From positions 20,827,230 to 20,891,229 of the forward strand of contig CM041535.1 in NCBI GenBank assembly GCA_023238725.1: a stretch of DNA of 64,000 nucleotides, in the 5' to 3' direction. The first letter of the stretch is position 1. Each line of letters starts with the position of its first letter. Positions 45,161 to 57,890 of the stretch are shown piece by piece. The notes beneath the pieces were generated by a model, which searched no databases, was not told the DNA's origin, and saw nothing but the letters and a program-made list of their open reading frames with translations. The position numbers and the translations under genes were made by a program. The DNA comes from Scortum barcoo (lineage: Eukaryota; Chordata; Actinopteri; Centrarchiformes; Terapontidae).

Positions 45161-48100
45161 TGTCATTAAGAAACACGAGTCTACTATCGTTTGTTTTGTT
45201 TTTGGATGTTATGTTCTTTATTAAAGGAGGAAAAAAAAAGTGATGAGCCAAGAGGAGGTGAAAGGGAAAATCACAGCCTTCCCTTTGGAGCTGTCTCTTC
45301 ATACATCTTCATATACATCAGCAGGAATAGATCACTTACTCCTGTTGCTGAGCAGCTTATCAATTTTGCTTTGACAGGCCACACTGATATGATGATGATT
45401 GGAGAGGCAGGGTGGTGGGGGTTTTGAAATATCAGTGCATGGTGTGTTTGAGGTCATACAGCAAAATCCATCTCAAAGTCCAAAGCAAGAGGAGATGGGC
45501 TTTTTTTTCTTCTCTTTGTTTTCTAAATTGCAGGCCGGTATTACATTTATGATATGATATGTTCTCAATCTCACCCCCCTGTCTTTCTCTTTTCTCACAC
45601 CAGAGCTGCCCCCCCTTCCCTCATTTCATCATGTCTGTATTTCTCCCAGACTGTCCCCTGTGTGTGTGAGTGAGAAAGACAGAAACAACAACAGACTGAG
45701 AAAGATAGATTGCTTCAGAGAAAAAAATCAAGGGGGAGCATCAAACATTTTTTTCTTCTCTCCCTGTATTAGATTATCAGACAGTACCATTTCTCATGCA
45801 GGCCTACAGTGCATTGAGTGTGAGAAGTCACTTGCATAATTAACGTCAAGCTAAATTTAGCAGATGCACCCATAACAATGAATGATGTAAAGGGGTTTGC
45901 TCAGAGAAATTGACCTTAGGATAAAAAAAAAAAAAAAAAAAAAAAAAAGAGTTGCAGGAAACCTCCTCGCCTTGTAACTGCTCTCATGTGTCAAACAAAT
46001 CCCAGACACAAATCCACTTAGTGGGAGATAAAAAGATAGAAGGCGGTTAGACATTAAAAGAGGAAGGAGGAAAAACAACTTGCAGGAAGAAGCTCCGGTG
46101 GGGCCTGCGTGCTTCACAAGATGAGTGGCTATTTGGCCCGTTGTCACGGCAACACATCAAGCCCAAGGCGTCACGGGTCAGCCAGAGTGGCGGACGAGGC
46201 CGAGAGCGGACAGGCCCAGGATGTGAGAGGCAATGTGACGATTTAAGGGCGACACCTGTGGCATGCAAACATCCCCTGGTGAAGTGGTGACCCTCAGCAG
46301 AAAACACAAAGAACAACTTGTTTGCATTTTTTACTAATTAATCCAGTGGAAGTAATAAAATAAAACTGTTAAGAAATGAAATAAGCATATTAGAACATAA
46401 AGTTACATAATTCTGTCATACATAAACTTTTAACCAGTTATCTATGTTTAACTTGTGGACTGTTGTTGACAAATGAACACTTAAAAACTAAATGTCCTTA
46501 TATCTATAACTACAATATCATGTTATAGTGTGTTAAAAGCCATTTGTTAAGATGTATGCATAAATCCTTATAAATGTGAAATACAGGAGGGTTTGCCACA
46601 CAGTGTAAACTAAATAGCAGCCAGAACATCCATCTAGTTGCATAATATGATATTGTATGATATATGAGCATATCTCATATATCGTAGATTAATAGAGCTT
46701 TCAAAAATTGAGCTAATAGCACGGGTGATGCCACATTCTCATTATTTAAAGTGTAACTGTATCTGTACTAGAGCTTAGATGATGAGTCAATTAATCGACA
46801 ATTGTCAGCAGAAAAACGATTCTGCAGCTGTTTTGATGATCAATTGAACACTCGTTTCAGCTTCTCAGACGTGAGGATTTGATGTTTCTCTCTGTCATTT
46901 AGAGTATGACAGACCAAATGTGTGACAAGATGATTAATCAATCACCAAAATAATTGGTAGTTGCAGCCCTAATACGCACTTCTAATTGCACAATGACAAA
47001 GTACATCATTTTACTATCAAATGACAATAAACTAGAACAGGCCATCAGAGGAACCAGCACTGTTTTGAGTTACAAAAACCTTTAAACTTAACCTTAATTC
47101 TTAATGTGCTACAGGTCATCAAAGCTTTAATTAAAACCAAAAAGGCCATAACAAATCCTAAAAAGTTTAGCCTTGTGTCTGGAGAAAAGTGACCCACAAG
47201 GAGGAAGTTGTTTAAAAAAAAAAGAAAAAACACCCGACGTCTCTCTCCGTGCCACAGATTCTCCATCTGATCACTTTTGCTCTGGGGTGCGTCAGTGCGA
47301 CATCAATGCACTCAAAATGCTTTTCAGAAAATTAATCTCACGCCTGTGACCCGCGGGTCAAGTTCTGGGCTTATGATGGGCTCAGAGAGGCCCACAGAAA
47401 TTGTGGTGTGAACTGCTGAGCAGGGTGGAGTATATTTTTCAATTGTGAGTCACTGCTGTGTGTAAGACCATTAAAATCATGACATTTTGGCTTCTGATAT
47501 ATGGGATTACAAGGCAGCCGACCCGCTTTGAACTATGCTGTAATATCAGAGGTCTGGATTGCAGGACTGCATTAATCCTAACTCCTCTGGGATTTTTACA
47601 TGAGATGTAGGTAGGTGGGTGATGATGCAAGAGCATCTTCTTCTTCCCGGCACAAGAGGAGAGAGGAGGATTACATAAAATGGTACCACTGACAGGGGGG
47701 ATTACAGGGTTTATTACACATGTTTCACTGCCCTCTGGCCTAAAATAGGGAATAATTATATCAGATTCTGCCTTTACTCACTTGGTTTTTGTGCTTTAGG
47801 AGCATTATAGTGAGGATGGACAGCAGGTTAAAGAACGGTCAAGTTTCGACCCATTTTCCCGAAAAGCAGCGGCAACATTAAACATTCACAGGCTTCATAT
47901 AGAAAAGTAACACAGGAAAAAATAAGTATTATCCCAGAGGCAACCCCGTCAAAGTGACATATAATTTGGCCACATGATTGCAATTTTTTTCACTGTGCTA
48001 TTTTATAATCAACTGAACTGATCAATACCAAACAGCAGTTGCCACCTGAAAATATATTCTGTGCGGGCATTATGGCTTTCATTTATATGTTAGACCAGAG

Positions 48101-49857
48101 AGGAAGCATTGACGATCAAATAAGACAATCTACTTGTTAACGCGAGTAACTTTATTATTGGTCTTATTGTTACTGTTATTGAACTTTGAGAAGACAGAAA
48201 AGCTCCTTCTGAGATGGGACAGTAAAAAGGATTTTAAACCAATGAAAGGATCCCATAGATTTCGACTTAATTTTCAGTTTAATTTAATTCAAATCGACTG
48301 TCATCGTGAGGCCAGTTGACAAACTCCAGCCTGTCACAGTGAAGGGTTTCAGAGGGAAATCTCAAAATAAACCTGCAAATTTATGCTGCATTCAAAGGCA
48401 AACAGACTGCTTTGGTGATATTTTCAAAAACAATGAAAACAGTCTAAAAATATTTGTTGCATAAGGATCTTTTTGACACTGACGACTAGACTTTTTTTTC
48501 CCAAGCAATACAGAACAACAGCACTGCAGTACATCCTTTTAAACCAATTTTTGGTCTAAAAGTGAACATTCGAAGTATATACCTGTAAATATTGTAACTT
48601 GTTTAAGGAAGTTTGAGTGGTAGAAATTTCTTTCTTTTTTTTTTTAAACCATGATTTATCCGTATCAAGGTTTTAACGAAATTGCTGTTCCATTAAAAAA
48701 AAACACATTTGGGATTTAGCTGTATGAGCAAAGGTCTGTTTATTAGTAAAACTTTTCTACAATAATCCAATAAAATACACAAAGCAAAAAACTTCTACCA
48801 ACATAGTGATTATGTGTTTTCTTCTTCCTATGGCATGACAGCAGTGTGTGTGTGTGTGTGTTAACACAGAGAGGAAAAAGCATATCAAGTTGAAGAAACA
48901 GGCGAGGGATAAGCAGCATTGCAATGCAGAAGTAAACAGTATAGAAAGAAATATTCAATAAAACTGAAGAGAGACAGATAAAAAAGGGGGTGGGGGGGGT
49001 ATTCTGAGTGTTTTTTTGAAGATCTCACAGCCCAGCTCCCGGCGTGTGACGGGCCGGGAGCTCTCTCTCTCTCTTTCTCTGTCCAAGCCTGAGAGAGAGA
49101 AACAGGGAGGGAAGAGCACCATAAAATTCCTTCTGAAATTAGGTTTTGGGTCTTTTCACGTGGAGAAGATTAGGTTTTGGGTCTTTTCACATACGGCCTC
49201 CCTATTTTTAACAAGAAAGGTTAGTTTATGTCACTTAGAAACAGATGTGTCAGTTCTGTTTCATGCGCAGTTTCACGGCGCAGTCCAAACACACTGATGG
49301 GTAAAGCGAAGTCTTTCTCCCGCACAAACATACACACTCGCTCACTCTGATGGAGCGCACGCATCATGTGTTCAAGGATCACAGCAAATAGAAGGGGAAA
49401 AAAGCTAAGAGTAAACAATGTCCAGTGCTTTCTGCCACTTGTTGCTTCCACAAACAATCTAAAAGCACAGGAGAGATAAAGAGTTGCACTCCGGTGCCCA
49501 TTTCGAGAAACACCTCTGGTTCTGAAATTTGAAAGGACTCTTCTGCACCTCCTTTCAACAACAGATGAGTATTTGTCACTGCTTAGTTCGCTCTCATCTT
49601 TTCCCAGAGGATCACTCAGTGCTTTTTTTCTTTCTTTTTTTTTTTAAAAGGTGCCATTTTGGTGCCAGCTTGATGGGATGACATATGTGGGCGAGTACAG
49701 AGTGGATGAGGTGGAGTACCAAACAGACGCGCAAGCGTGACACACAAACACCGACTTTGACATTTGTGACACCGTGTCCAAACAAAGGCCACTCCAAACA
49801 AAACAAGCCCCACTCAGTTTGCCTGGAGGCAGTGAATACTTTGCAATGGCTTTTATA

Positions 49858-49860
<3 letters not shown>
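45161..49860. other. Gene-poor region downstream of htr1a, proximal part
   Basis: No gene was seen. It contains an A-run of about 25 bases (45923-45948), a decayed interspersed repeat (46768-46972), a short GT tract at 48845-48860 and a small local duplication at 49138-49190. Short open frames show no domains. Confidence 0.6.
46768..46972 (-). mobile_element. Fossil teleost MITE, hAT-like
   Basis: Read on the minus strand, it begins AGGGCTGCAACTA. It carries the run of GATTAATC-type motifs and the CAAATCCTCACGTCTGAGAA core that I know from a very abundant teleost short interspersed element. The opposite end is TAGAGCTTAGATGATG. No transposase is present. Superfamily assignment is uncertain. 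Confidence 0.6.
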
Positions 49861-49926
<66 letters not shown>

Positions 49927-49936
49927 GTGTGTGTGT
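49861..49936. repeat. (TG)n microsatellite
   Basis: A TG run of about 75 bases has small interruptions (TATATG, CAG). The Val/Cys-rich frames in it are artefacts. Confidence 0.95.
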
Positions 49937-50574
49937 TAAGAAGGGCAGAAGGACGTGGACAAAACATGGCTGCACGCAGACAGCTGGGAAGGCTGCTGAG
50001 TCAAGCTACTTAAAAGAACTGCCTGCCTAAATGAATAATTTGTTTGTTATTCAGCCTAATGTCAGCCATTTTATCACCATCAGGGTGTAAAACATTTATC
50101 CTGTAGCCAGGTAAACAGAACCACCACAGACTGAAACATAAGATAAAAACATAATAAAATATTTTTATAAAAACTCACATAACGGAAAATGCTCAGACCC
50201 ACTCACGTAAAAAATGCAATAATAACATAACTCCACAACCTGGAGTACATCCACCTATCATCCTCCAACCCAATCAACAGTGGTTTAAACATCATCATCA
50301 TCACTCAGAAAGTTCATATCATGATCAGCTGACTCACTCCCGGCAAGAGTTTAATGGCAGGAGAGAGAAAAGGATTTCTCACCTTGTTAGACCTCTGGAC
50401 CTCCGTCAAAACTCTCCATCTAGAAGAAGGAGAGGACTCTTCAAGATGCCTCAAGCATTTGAAATTGCATTTTTGCAGAAAATGTGAGTTATTCGGAGCA
50501 ACCAAAGCGGTGGGTTTTAGTGTAGGTACCTGAAGGGAAGTTTGCAGCCTGGACATTGGTTTTACTGCTCACTG

Positions 50575-50805
50575 CTAACTGGTAAACCCAGACTCTTAGA
50601 AATTACATTTACTCCAAATCTGGCTACTTACTATACTGAAGGGCATTTTAAGGTACTTGTACTTTATATGAGTATTTTATGCTACTTTATGCTTCTACCA
50701 AACTACTTTTTACAGGGAAAGGTACTTCCACAACATTTATATGACAGTCAGAGGCACTAGCTACTTCTAAGATTAAGATTTTACATAAAAAGCGTTGTTA
50801 AAGAC
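50575..50805 (+). mobile_element. Fossil teleost interspersed repeat, left part
   Basis: It contains GGTACTTGTACTTTATATGAG, TTTATGCTACTTTATGCTTC and GATTAAGATTTTACATAAAA in that order. I recognise these as core segments of a repeat found in many teleost genomes. The 3' half of the same family appears at 51995-52228. The class is uncertain. Confidence 0.55.
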
Positions 50806-50806
50806 G

Positions 50807-51180
50807 CAGTGGTCCAAACCCTGTCTGGTTTGTGACCCCTTACAAAACAACTGTTTTCTGCTGTTGTCGCTTGTCACTTTTCAGATTTTTCAAGTAGCTA
50901 CAAATAAAAAATATCTGTGAGCATTTTCATCAGAGAGACATTTCGCCCTCTAAACTTCTCACTCGGTTTTATTAGATAACTGTTCGAGGCACATGAGGGC
51001 AAAACTGTCCAATATTTTACAAAGCAAAAATAATTAGAAGACGGTCCAAAAAAAAAATACACGATAACTTCTGTACCAGGGCTTCATTTTTGTACTAATC
51101 TGTCCCATTATCATTTGAGATTCATCTTCTGACCCCTTGGAGGAGGGTCGGATCCTCAGTAGGGAACCACTCGATTAAAC
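50807..51180. mobile_element. Fossil MITE with CAGTGGT...ACCACT ends
   Basis: It starts CAGTGGTCCAAACCCTG...GTGACCCC and ends GACCCCTTGGAGGAGGGTCGG...GGAACCACT. This matches the common fish repeat whose ends read CAGTGGTTCCCAACCTGGGG and its reverse. The ends are imperfectly inverted. No target-site duplication could be settled. Confidence 0.5.
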
Positions 51181-51994
51181 CACTGAACTGTACAGAGTAT
51201 CTTGATGAAACAATCACTTTCAGAGTCTCCACCAACACACACATTAGACATAGTGACACAGTCTTTGTATTTTGAGAGACAGTTGAAGAGTCCTTTATTC
51301 ACTTCCACAAAACTGGATTTTTTTTAAATCCCATTATACAGTAGATAAACTACATTTCAAGGCACTTGTCATCTACCATCAACACCACTCTGTTGCTGTA
51401 GTGGCTGCCGGGTTGTGCTAACCGAATTGTTTTATCATTGACTGAATTCTAAAAGCAAAGATGATTCCAAAAACCATCTGTCATTTTGACGGATGCAAAA
51501 TTATCGCTGGCACTTTAACATCTTAACTCACGCAATAATCAAAGGGTACCGCAAACAAGCAGAGTGAGTAATCACAGTCCACAAAGCTGTAACGGCGGCA
51601 GCTGACCTTTTTTCTTTATCAAACTTTTAACAGAGCCGCAGCAGGAAGAAATTAGCAGCTTGTCTCTCATCTGTTTCCTCTCCTGTTACACTCAGTGCAG
51701 TAAAACTTCACAGGGAGATTGTCGCCTTGATTTCAAGAGCACACTTGACGATGGCGACGTGTGAATTAATTCCTGATTAAATGCATGTGAATCTTTCTCT
51801 GACTTAGCGCTTATGTTGAGCCCTTCAAGGAGGCACAATGGAGCGATGGCTTTAAACGACAGATTACACAAATGCAATGCAAAATATATTCGACCTTCAT
51901 AATGGTTGTCAGGAAAAGCATTAAATAGAAAAATGAAATTGAATTTCAGCAGCTGTGGAAAGTAAGCAAGAAATTATTTAAACCCTTATTTAAA

Positions 51995-52228
51995 CTGCCC
52001 AGTGGTGTATAAAAGTTAAATTAACTCCACCTAATACAACATTAAAATGCTGTTTAAACAAGGATGCAGTAATAACAGTCCAAATGAGTTTTGCTGCTGA
52101 TTCTTTTGTATTAAACTAAATAAAATGATGTAAGCAGGAGTTTTAATTGTGATTAAGTACATTTATAGTGGTACTGCTGCTTTTACTGAGGTACAATATC
52201 TCAGTAGTTCCTCTGCCGCTGAATTTCA
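51995..52228 (+). mobile_element. Fossil teleost interspersed repeat, right part
   Basis: It contains CAGTGGTGTATAAAAGTTAAATTA, CAACATTAAAATGCTG and GTGGTACTGCTGCTTTTACTGAG, then a CTCAGTAGTTCCTCTGCCGCTG end. These are the later segments of the same repeat family as 50575-50805, in the expected order. About 1.2 kb separates the halves, part of it the MITE at 50807-51180. Confidence 0.5.
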
Positions 52229-55200
52229 GCCCTGTGCCTCACAGTGACAGATTATGAATATTTACAGCACAAACTCAGAATTCAGTTTGTCTTGTTAGAG
52301 ATCCAAAAATGCAATTTGGGTCCTCACATCCAATATTTACTTCATTATCTCCCAGACTTTCAAGTTCTTAGTCAGATGTAACAAAATGGACCTTGTGTAT
52401 GTGCCCTCCTCCCAGTGGCAGGCGGTAGTGATGGTTCTAAAACAAGATAAAGTCAACACAAGTTTTAATCTGGACCCGGCCGCCTCTAGCATCTTGTTGA
52501 TGGCGCTGGGAGTCGGAGACAGAGAGCGAGAGATGGAGAGACGGAGTGGGAGAGAGAGATCTTGGAGAGGAAACATCACTTGGCTTATTGCATCATTTCC
52601 ATGGCCCGTCAGCGAGCAAAACATGTTGCCAAGAGTATGATCTATCGCCTTAAAATGAACTCTTTAAAAAAAATAAAAAAGCCCCCACTGTCTTCGTTTC
52701 ATCTCCTGCCAAGTCTTGCGTTGCATTTTCGCAGCATCCCAGCATGCGTCCTGTAAGTATGTTCACAGTCTAAGTAATAATAACCTAACATGTCAGCTTT
52801 TTGCTTCAGGGACAACTAATTTGAATTTGAATTTTTTTTTTTTTCATTATTTTACATTTCCTCGCTGTGTCTCCGCAAACCAAAGTGATCGATTTGTGTG
52901 CTTTCTGGCAGTCAAGTGTCAGTGCTCTCAGTAACAATGGCTTTATTGCTGCTTCATAGATCTTTAACAACAACATCATCTCCGTGTTCGCTGGTTGGTG
53001 TCCTCTGAGACAACATCTTTACTTTCAGTCATGTTGACTTAATTGCCAGCCGGATACTGACAGTGGCAGAAGATGGGCGCATTAATTGGGCACTTACAAA
53101 CACAAACACACAGAGAAACAAACATTATTAGGCCCTTAAGCGTCATTGATAGTCCTGTTATCACTTAATTGGGTCATGTTCACACTAAAATGTAACCTGT
53201 TTTTGTCAGTACAAACTGAAGGCAGAGCATTGTTGCTTACAGCTGCGAGAAAAAATAAAAGATTTTGCACTCCTTCCCTGTCAAATACTAGAGGAGCAAT
53301 AAAATGTGAAGGACAATTTGGAGTATCAAAAAATTCCCTGACTAGATTAAACTCAAAGAGAGGGCCATGCAGTAATTCACAGGTTATGTCGAAAATATAT
53401 CCACCGTTGTCTTGATTTGTTAAGCAATTGCTCACTGGTTTATTGTTAAGTCTGCTTTAAAGTGTATTTTATCAGCGTTGCAGAGTTTAAAGATCTGTGC
53501 CGGTGAGATGGTTGGCTGACTAATGTTTGGTGAGAGCTACATTTTACCATTATCACTGTTTGTCTTAGCTAATACAATAACTTCACCAACTTAATGCTTC
53601 GTGATGGATAGACCCGTAACTTACAGCAGGGAGACGGTGTCTGGCTGTGTCTGGCCACATGTGTGCACAGAAAAGAAAGGCAGAAAAGGAAACAGGGAGA
53701 AAAAAGAGACAAAATGGCAGAGAGAGAGTTAGTTTTGATGGTTAAATATTGTCTTAGGCTTCCAGCTTGTGCCAAAATTTCAGGCGTGTGTACTATACCT
53801 CTCAGAAAGTGTATTTGTTTTAGGGAGAGGTATTCAGTATGGAGCATGTGTAAGGATACTCACAGTCCAAGGCTAAAGGCTGGGCGGGGGGCCTTGGGGC
53901 TTCAGATGTGGAGGCTGCTGCTTTGTGTGCATGTGCATGTGCATGTAGAGTCAATACTCTTTCAAGCATGGAACATATATATATGTATATATGTTCCTAT
54001 TTGCAACGTGTGCTGTATATTTTTGCTCATTTGTGTGTGTGTATGGACACGAGCAACCACCCTGAGGGCCTACACGGGGATTGTCAGACCTCGGTAAATA
54101 AATTCTGTGCCTGCCTGGAGTTTAGTACAGCATGCGCTCATTTGTATTTGGTGTAAATATGTGTACGGTGCATGTGTACATGTGTTAGTGGACTGCAGCA
54201 GCGCACCCCACGGCAAAGTCTATCTATTAGTCTCTGTCACAGCTGCAGCTGCACGTATCTGAAGGATAAGAGCTCTGCGACACTTCATCATTCGCAAACT
54301 GAGCCTCTAAAGGAGGCCAATTAGATACATGCAGCGCTAACAGCAGTCAGGGGGCTTATCTTATGATCCTCTGACCATGCCATTTACCAGGGAGAAAGAG
54401 TATATGAGAATGCCTGCATAGAGCTCTGTGGGCAGTCATGTGTGCGTTTGTGCAAACAGAAACATGTGTGTACTTGCACCACAGTGTCACATTAGGTAAA
54501 TATGGAAAATCCATACATAAACAACAGCATTGCTAGACTCATGAAGATACTGTGATGTGATTAAATCTGGCATGTGGTCCTGAGGGGTTCAGAGGAAGGA
54601 TATGTAATCCCTTCAGCGTGTTCTGTGTCTGCCTCGAGGTCTCTTCCTAGTCAGAGGAAATCCCAGAAAACCCCCACAGGGAAGACTCTCTGAGGCATCC
54701 TGATCAATATCTACTTCTCAGTAGTATTAACAAATTCCTGCCCTGAACCGAGAGACTCCCAAAGCACAGTGGCCCGCTGTCGATTAAGATGATTTAAAAG
54801 CAAAGTGATTTCCTTTGTGCTTCCTCCATAATGCATGGTCCCTGCTCTTTTTCAAATCAGTTTCTTTTTCTTGCCTTTAAAAAACAAATAATGAAGGATT
54901 CAAAATGGATTTCAGCCAATTTAAGTACAAACTGACAGGCAGAGAAGTGAGTCGCAGAGAGCATACACATAAATCATCCTCACAAACCTCAGCCCCCCCG
55001 GTCATTCTTGCACCTCGTCTCCCTCCCCTTTGTTCGTCTCTCTTTTTCTGTGCACCTCCAGGCTCTTCAATTTTCACCTTTTTACTCCCCTCTCGCTATT
55101 CCCTGAGGTCCTCTCTCTCCTCTCTCTCCTCTCCTCTCCTCTCCTCTCTCCACTGTCTAGTCTCATAGACTTTCCACTTAGCACCAACAAAAAAAAAAAC

Positions 55201-55361
55201 AGGTCAGAGAAGAGCAGCACCCACTTGCTGTCTGGCTGGCAGAAATCCTTGACCTTTCGCTCTTGTTCCGTTTTTCTGAGCAGAGGAGCCTGTCAGATGA
55301 CCTCTCGTCTTGAATGTTGAGAGACCCTTTAAATGTTGTTGAGGGAGATAGAGATTGAGAT

Positions 55362-55400
<39 letters not shown>

Positions 55401-57640
55401 TTGTAAGCAGAGGAAAAGCTATTTGGCACAGAATTAATCAAACCATTTGATCAAATTTGATCATTTTAACAGCAATATCATGAACTATTAGACTCTATTA
55501 CTACTGCTTCGGTTCAATTTAACAGTTTCAGAGTGCAAAACTCTTAAAACAAGATGCTAAGACCTAATTTTGGCCTCCAAATCTCACTTATGAATACAAA
55601 AAACTTTATTAATCCCGAAGGAAATTGTTTTGCCAGAGTATAATACAGTAACAATAAATAATAATAATAGAAGAATTGAACTTATAGATGCATGCAAAAC
55701 AAATACACATTTATCAAATCAGGTAATGAACCATGTTTATGAGAGCATCACAGTACTGTATGTGTTCAACATTAATTAAAAAAAAAAAATCAAATAAATA
55801 TCTAAATAATGCAAATAATACAATAATTCCAAACAGCAACTATAAACAGATCATGCTATGGTCACTTGTTGTATTTTACTGCATAAGACTTTTTCTGTTC
55901 TGTGTCTACCAGGAATGTAATATCTTTATGCAATATATTAAACATTAGACATTTCAATCACTTAAACGTTTACTTTAATCCTGCTAAATACAGTAAGCCA
56001 CTGCAACAGTGCAGTGTTGTAAAGTACAAAGAATCTAAAAAAAAAACTAAAAAACTTTTAAAACCATTATGAGGCATTTTCTGAGGACTGAGCATGTGAT
56101 TTAGTGTTCTTGTTCTTCTAGTGCTCTGCCCTTGTCTTGTGTGTAGGAACAGCATTTTTGTATGTCAAGGTAAGTATTTTTGATTTTGAAAGAGCTGCCA
56201 CTGACTTGTAAAATCCTCTGTGGAAATGAGCAAATATGTATGGAAATAGAGAAAAAGCGCTACCAGACAAGGAAGAGAACAGTATATAAGAAATGGGATT
56301 GGATACTTTATATACAGTATATACATAATGTATGTCTGCATCCCCTTCCATTACTTATGCAGCCTCAGGAGAAATATATACGGTCTGCAGAATCAGTGCA
56401 AATTCCGTATACCATTATAGTGAACCCTACTCTTAAACTACCCCAAAATATTTTCCAGTCCTCAGGAGATGTACTGCTAAGCCAGCAGTTTGCACATGTG
56501 CCTGTGTGTTTGCATGTATGCATAAGCGATGCTTGTACACAAAGAAATACAAAGATCATATTAGAATGTCAGTCGTAATTTACATTTCATGCTGTAAGCC
56601 TGCCTGACAGCTGGCATGCTCATGCTCTTTTTACTTCTTTCATCACCAAGGTGTTGTGTTGAAATGAACAGGTGGCAGGTGCAGAAATCTGCCAATTCTA
56701 CCCCTCACTGACACATATGTACTGGTGTAAGAGGTTTCTGGATCCAGGATGACATAAGTCTTTGCCATTATGTTAGGACTTTACTCTCGTCATCACACGC
56801 AGCAGTACTGTACCCTGCAAACTGCAAGTTTTAGCATTTGGTTACATAAAGGGGGGTGGGGTGCTGATGCAAAAGGCCTCGAGCAGAAAAAAAAAACCCA
56901 GCAGTGGATAAGAAGCAGAAGCAGGCAAACACAACTGAAGCTGTCAATTACCATGAGCAGAGGGTGAAAGCAGCGTGGAAAAAAGGGTCACGACCACATT
57001 TAATGAGAAATGGCAAAAGCGTCACAGCTGGTTAACGTTTGAAGACGTGAACAACAAAATGCTTTTGGCAAGAACACCAAATTTCAACTGTGGAAAAGTC
57101 AAAAACATTACTTTGCTGCTACTGTGGAGACAAGAAACCCACAATGGAGGCTGTTTTTCTCTGAAGACTCTCATTCTAGTGAAGTTTTTTACTTATCTGT
57201 AGTTGTTCTTGAAACAATGTTTGCATTCAAATCAGAGAAATAAATGTTCTTCACAACTTTTATTTTATTAAGCTTAAAGGAGATGGTTCATCAACCAGCA
57301 GCACTGTAGGAAGCTATCAAAATCAACCTGCGCTGACTAACAGAGATCATGTTTGGGTGAATAAGACATTGGTTAGTAGCTTAATAAAGATGACCATAGT
57401 CACTGTCTTTATTCCTCTGTGCTTTGAACTGTTAGTTTTACAGTGTTTAAGTATGAACTATAAAATTAAGACATAAGCATGCTAACACGTGTTAGTGTTA
57501 AACATGAACTACATCTGAGGAGAATGGGAATGTTATTCATTTTGTGGGTAATTGGTGGTAAACACAAGTATTAGACAAATTAAAACTTTAACCTGATGAT
57601 CAATTTTATTACCTTTGATTATGGGGGGTCATGAAAGTTA
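52229..57640. other. Gene-poor region, middle part
   Basis: No gene was recognised. It holds CT-rich DNA at 55105-55155, an AG tract at 55365-55395 and an AT-rich stretch at 55580-55830. Open frames of up to 144 codons show no known domain and often run through simple repeats. Confidence 0.6.
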
Positions 57641-57649
57641 ATCATCAAA

Positions 57650-57890
57650 GTTGATAAAATTCGTTCCCCAATTTTGGACCTCATGGTGGCACTAGAAGAA
57701 GAAAAAGAAAAGTTGAGGGATCAGATCAGAACAGAAGTCAGTAGGCTTCATCCTGTGGGAACTGTGAATGTCTGAACCGAATTTCATCTCAATCAGACCT
57801 GTAGTTGTTCATTTTTTCAGTTTGAACCCAAGCGACAGGCCAAACTACTGTCAGACTGGCATTGCTATCCAGTCAGGCTGCTACCATGGG
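57650..57890 (+). mobile_element. Fossil teleost LINE- or SINE-like repeat fragment
   Basis: It contains in order AGTTGAGGGATCA, GTAGGCTTCATCCTGTGGG, CTGAACCGAATTTCATCTCAATC and GACAGGC...ACTGGCATTGCTATCC. I know this series as a very common teleost interspersed repeat (AGGATTCATCCTCTGGGGACCA...ATTTCATGGCAATCC...). The exact class is not settled from memory. There is no open reading frame. Confidence 0.6.

Noticed and set aside
53663..54097. 144-codon plus-strand frame (MHRKERQKRKQGEKRD...).
   Set aside because: It passes through purine-rich and TATA/GTGT-type simple DNA and has no recognisable domain or splice context, so it is likely a chance open frame.
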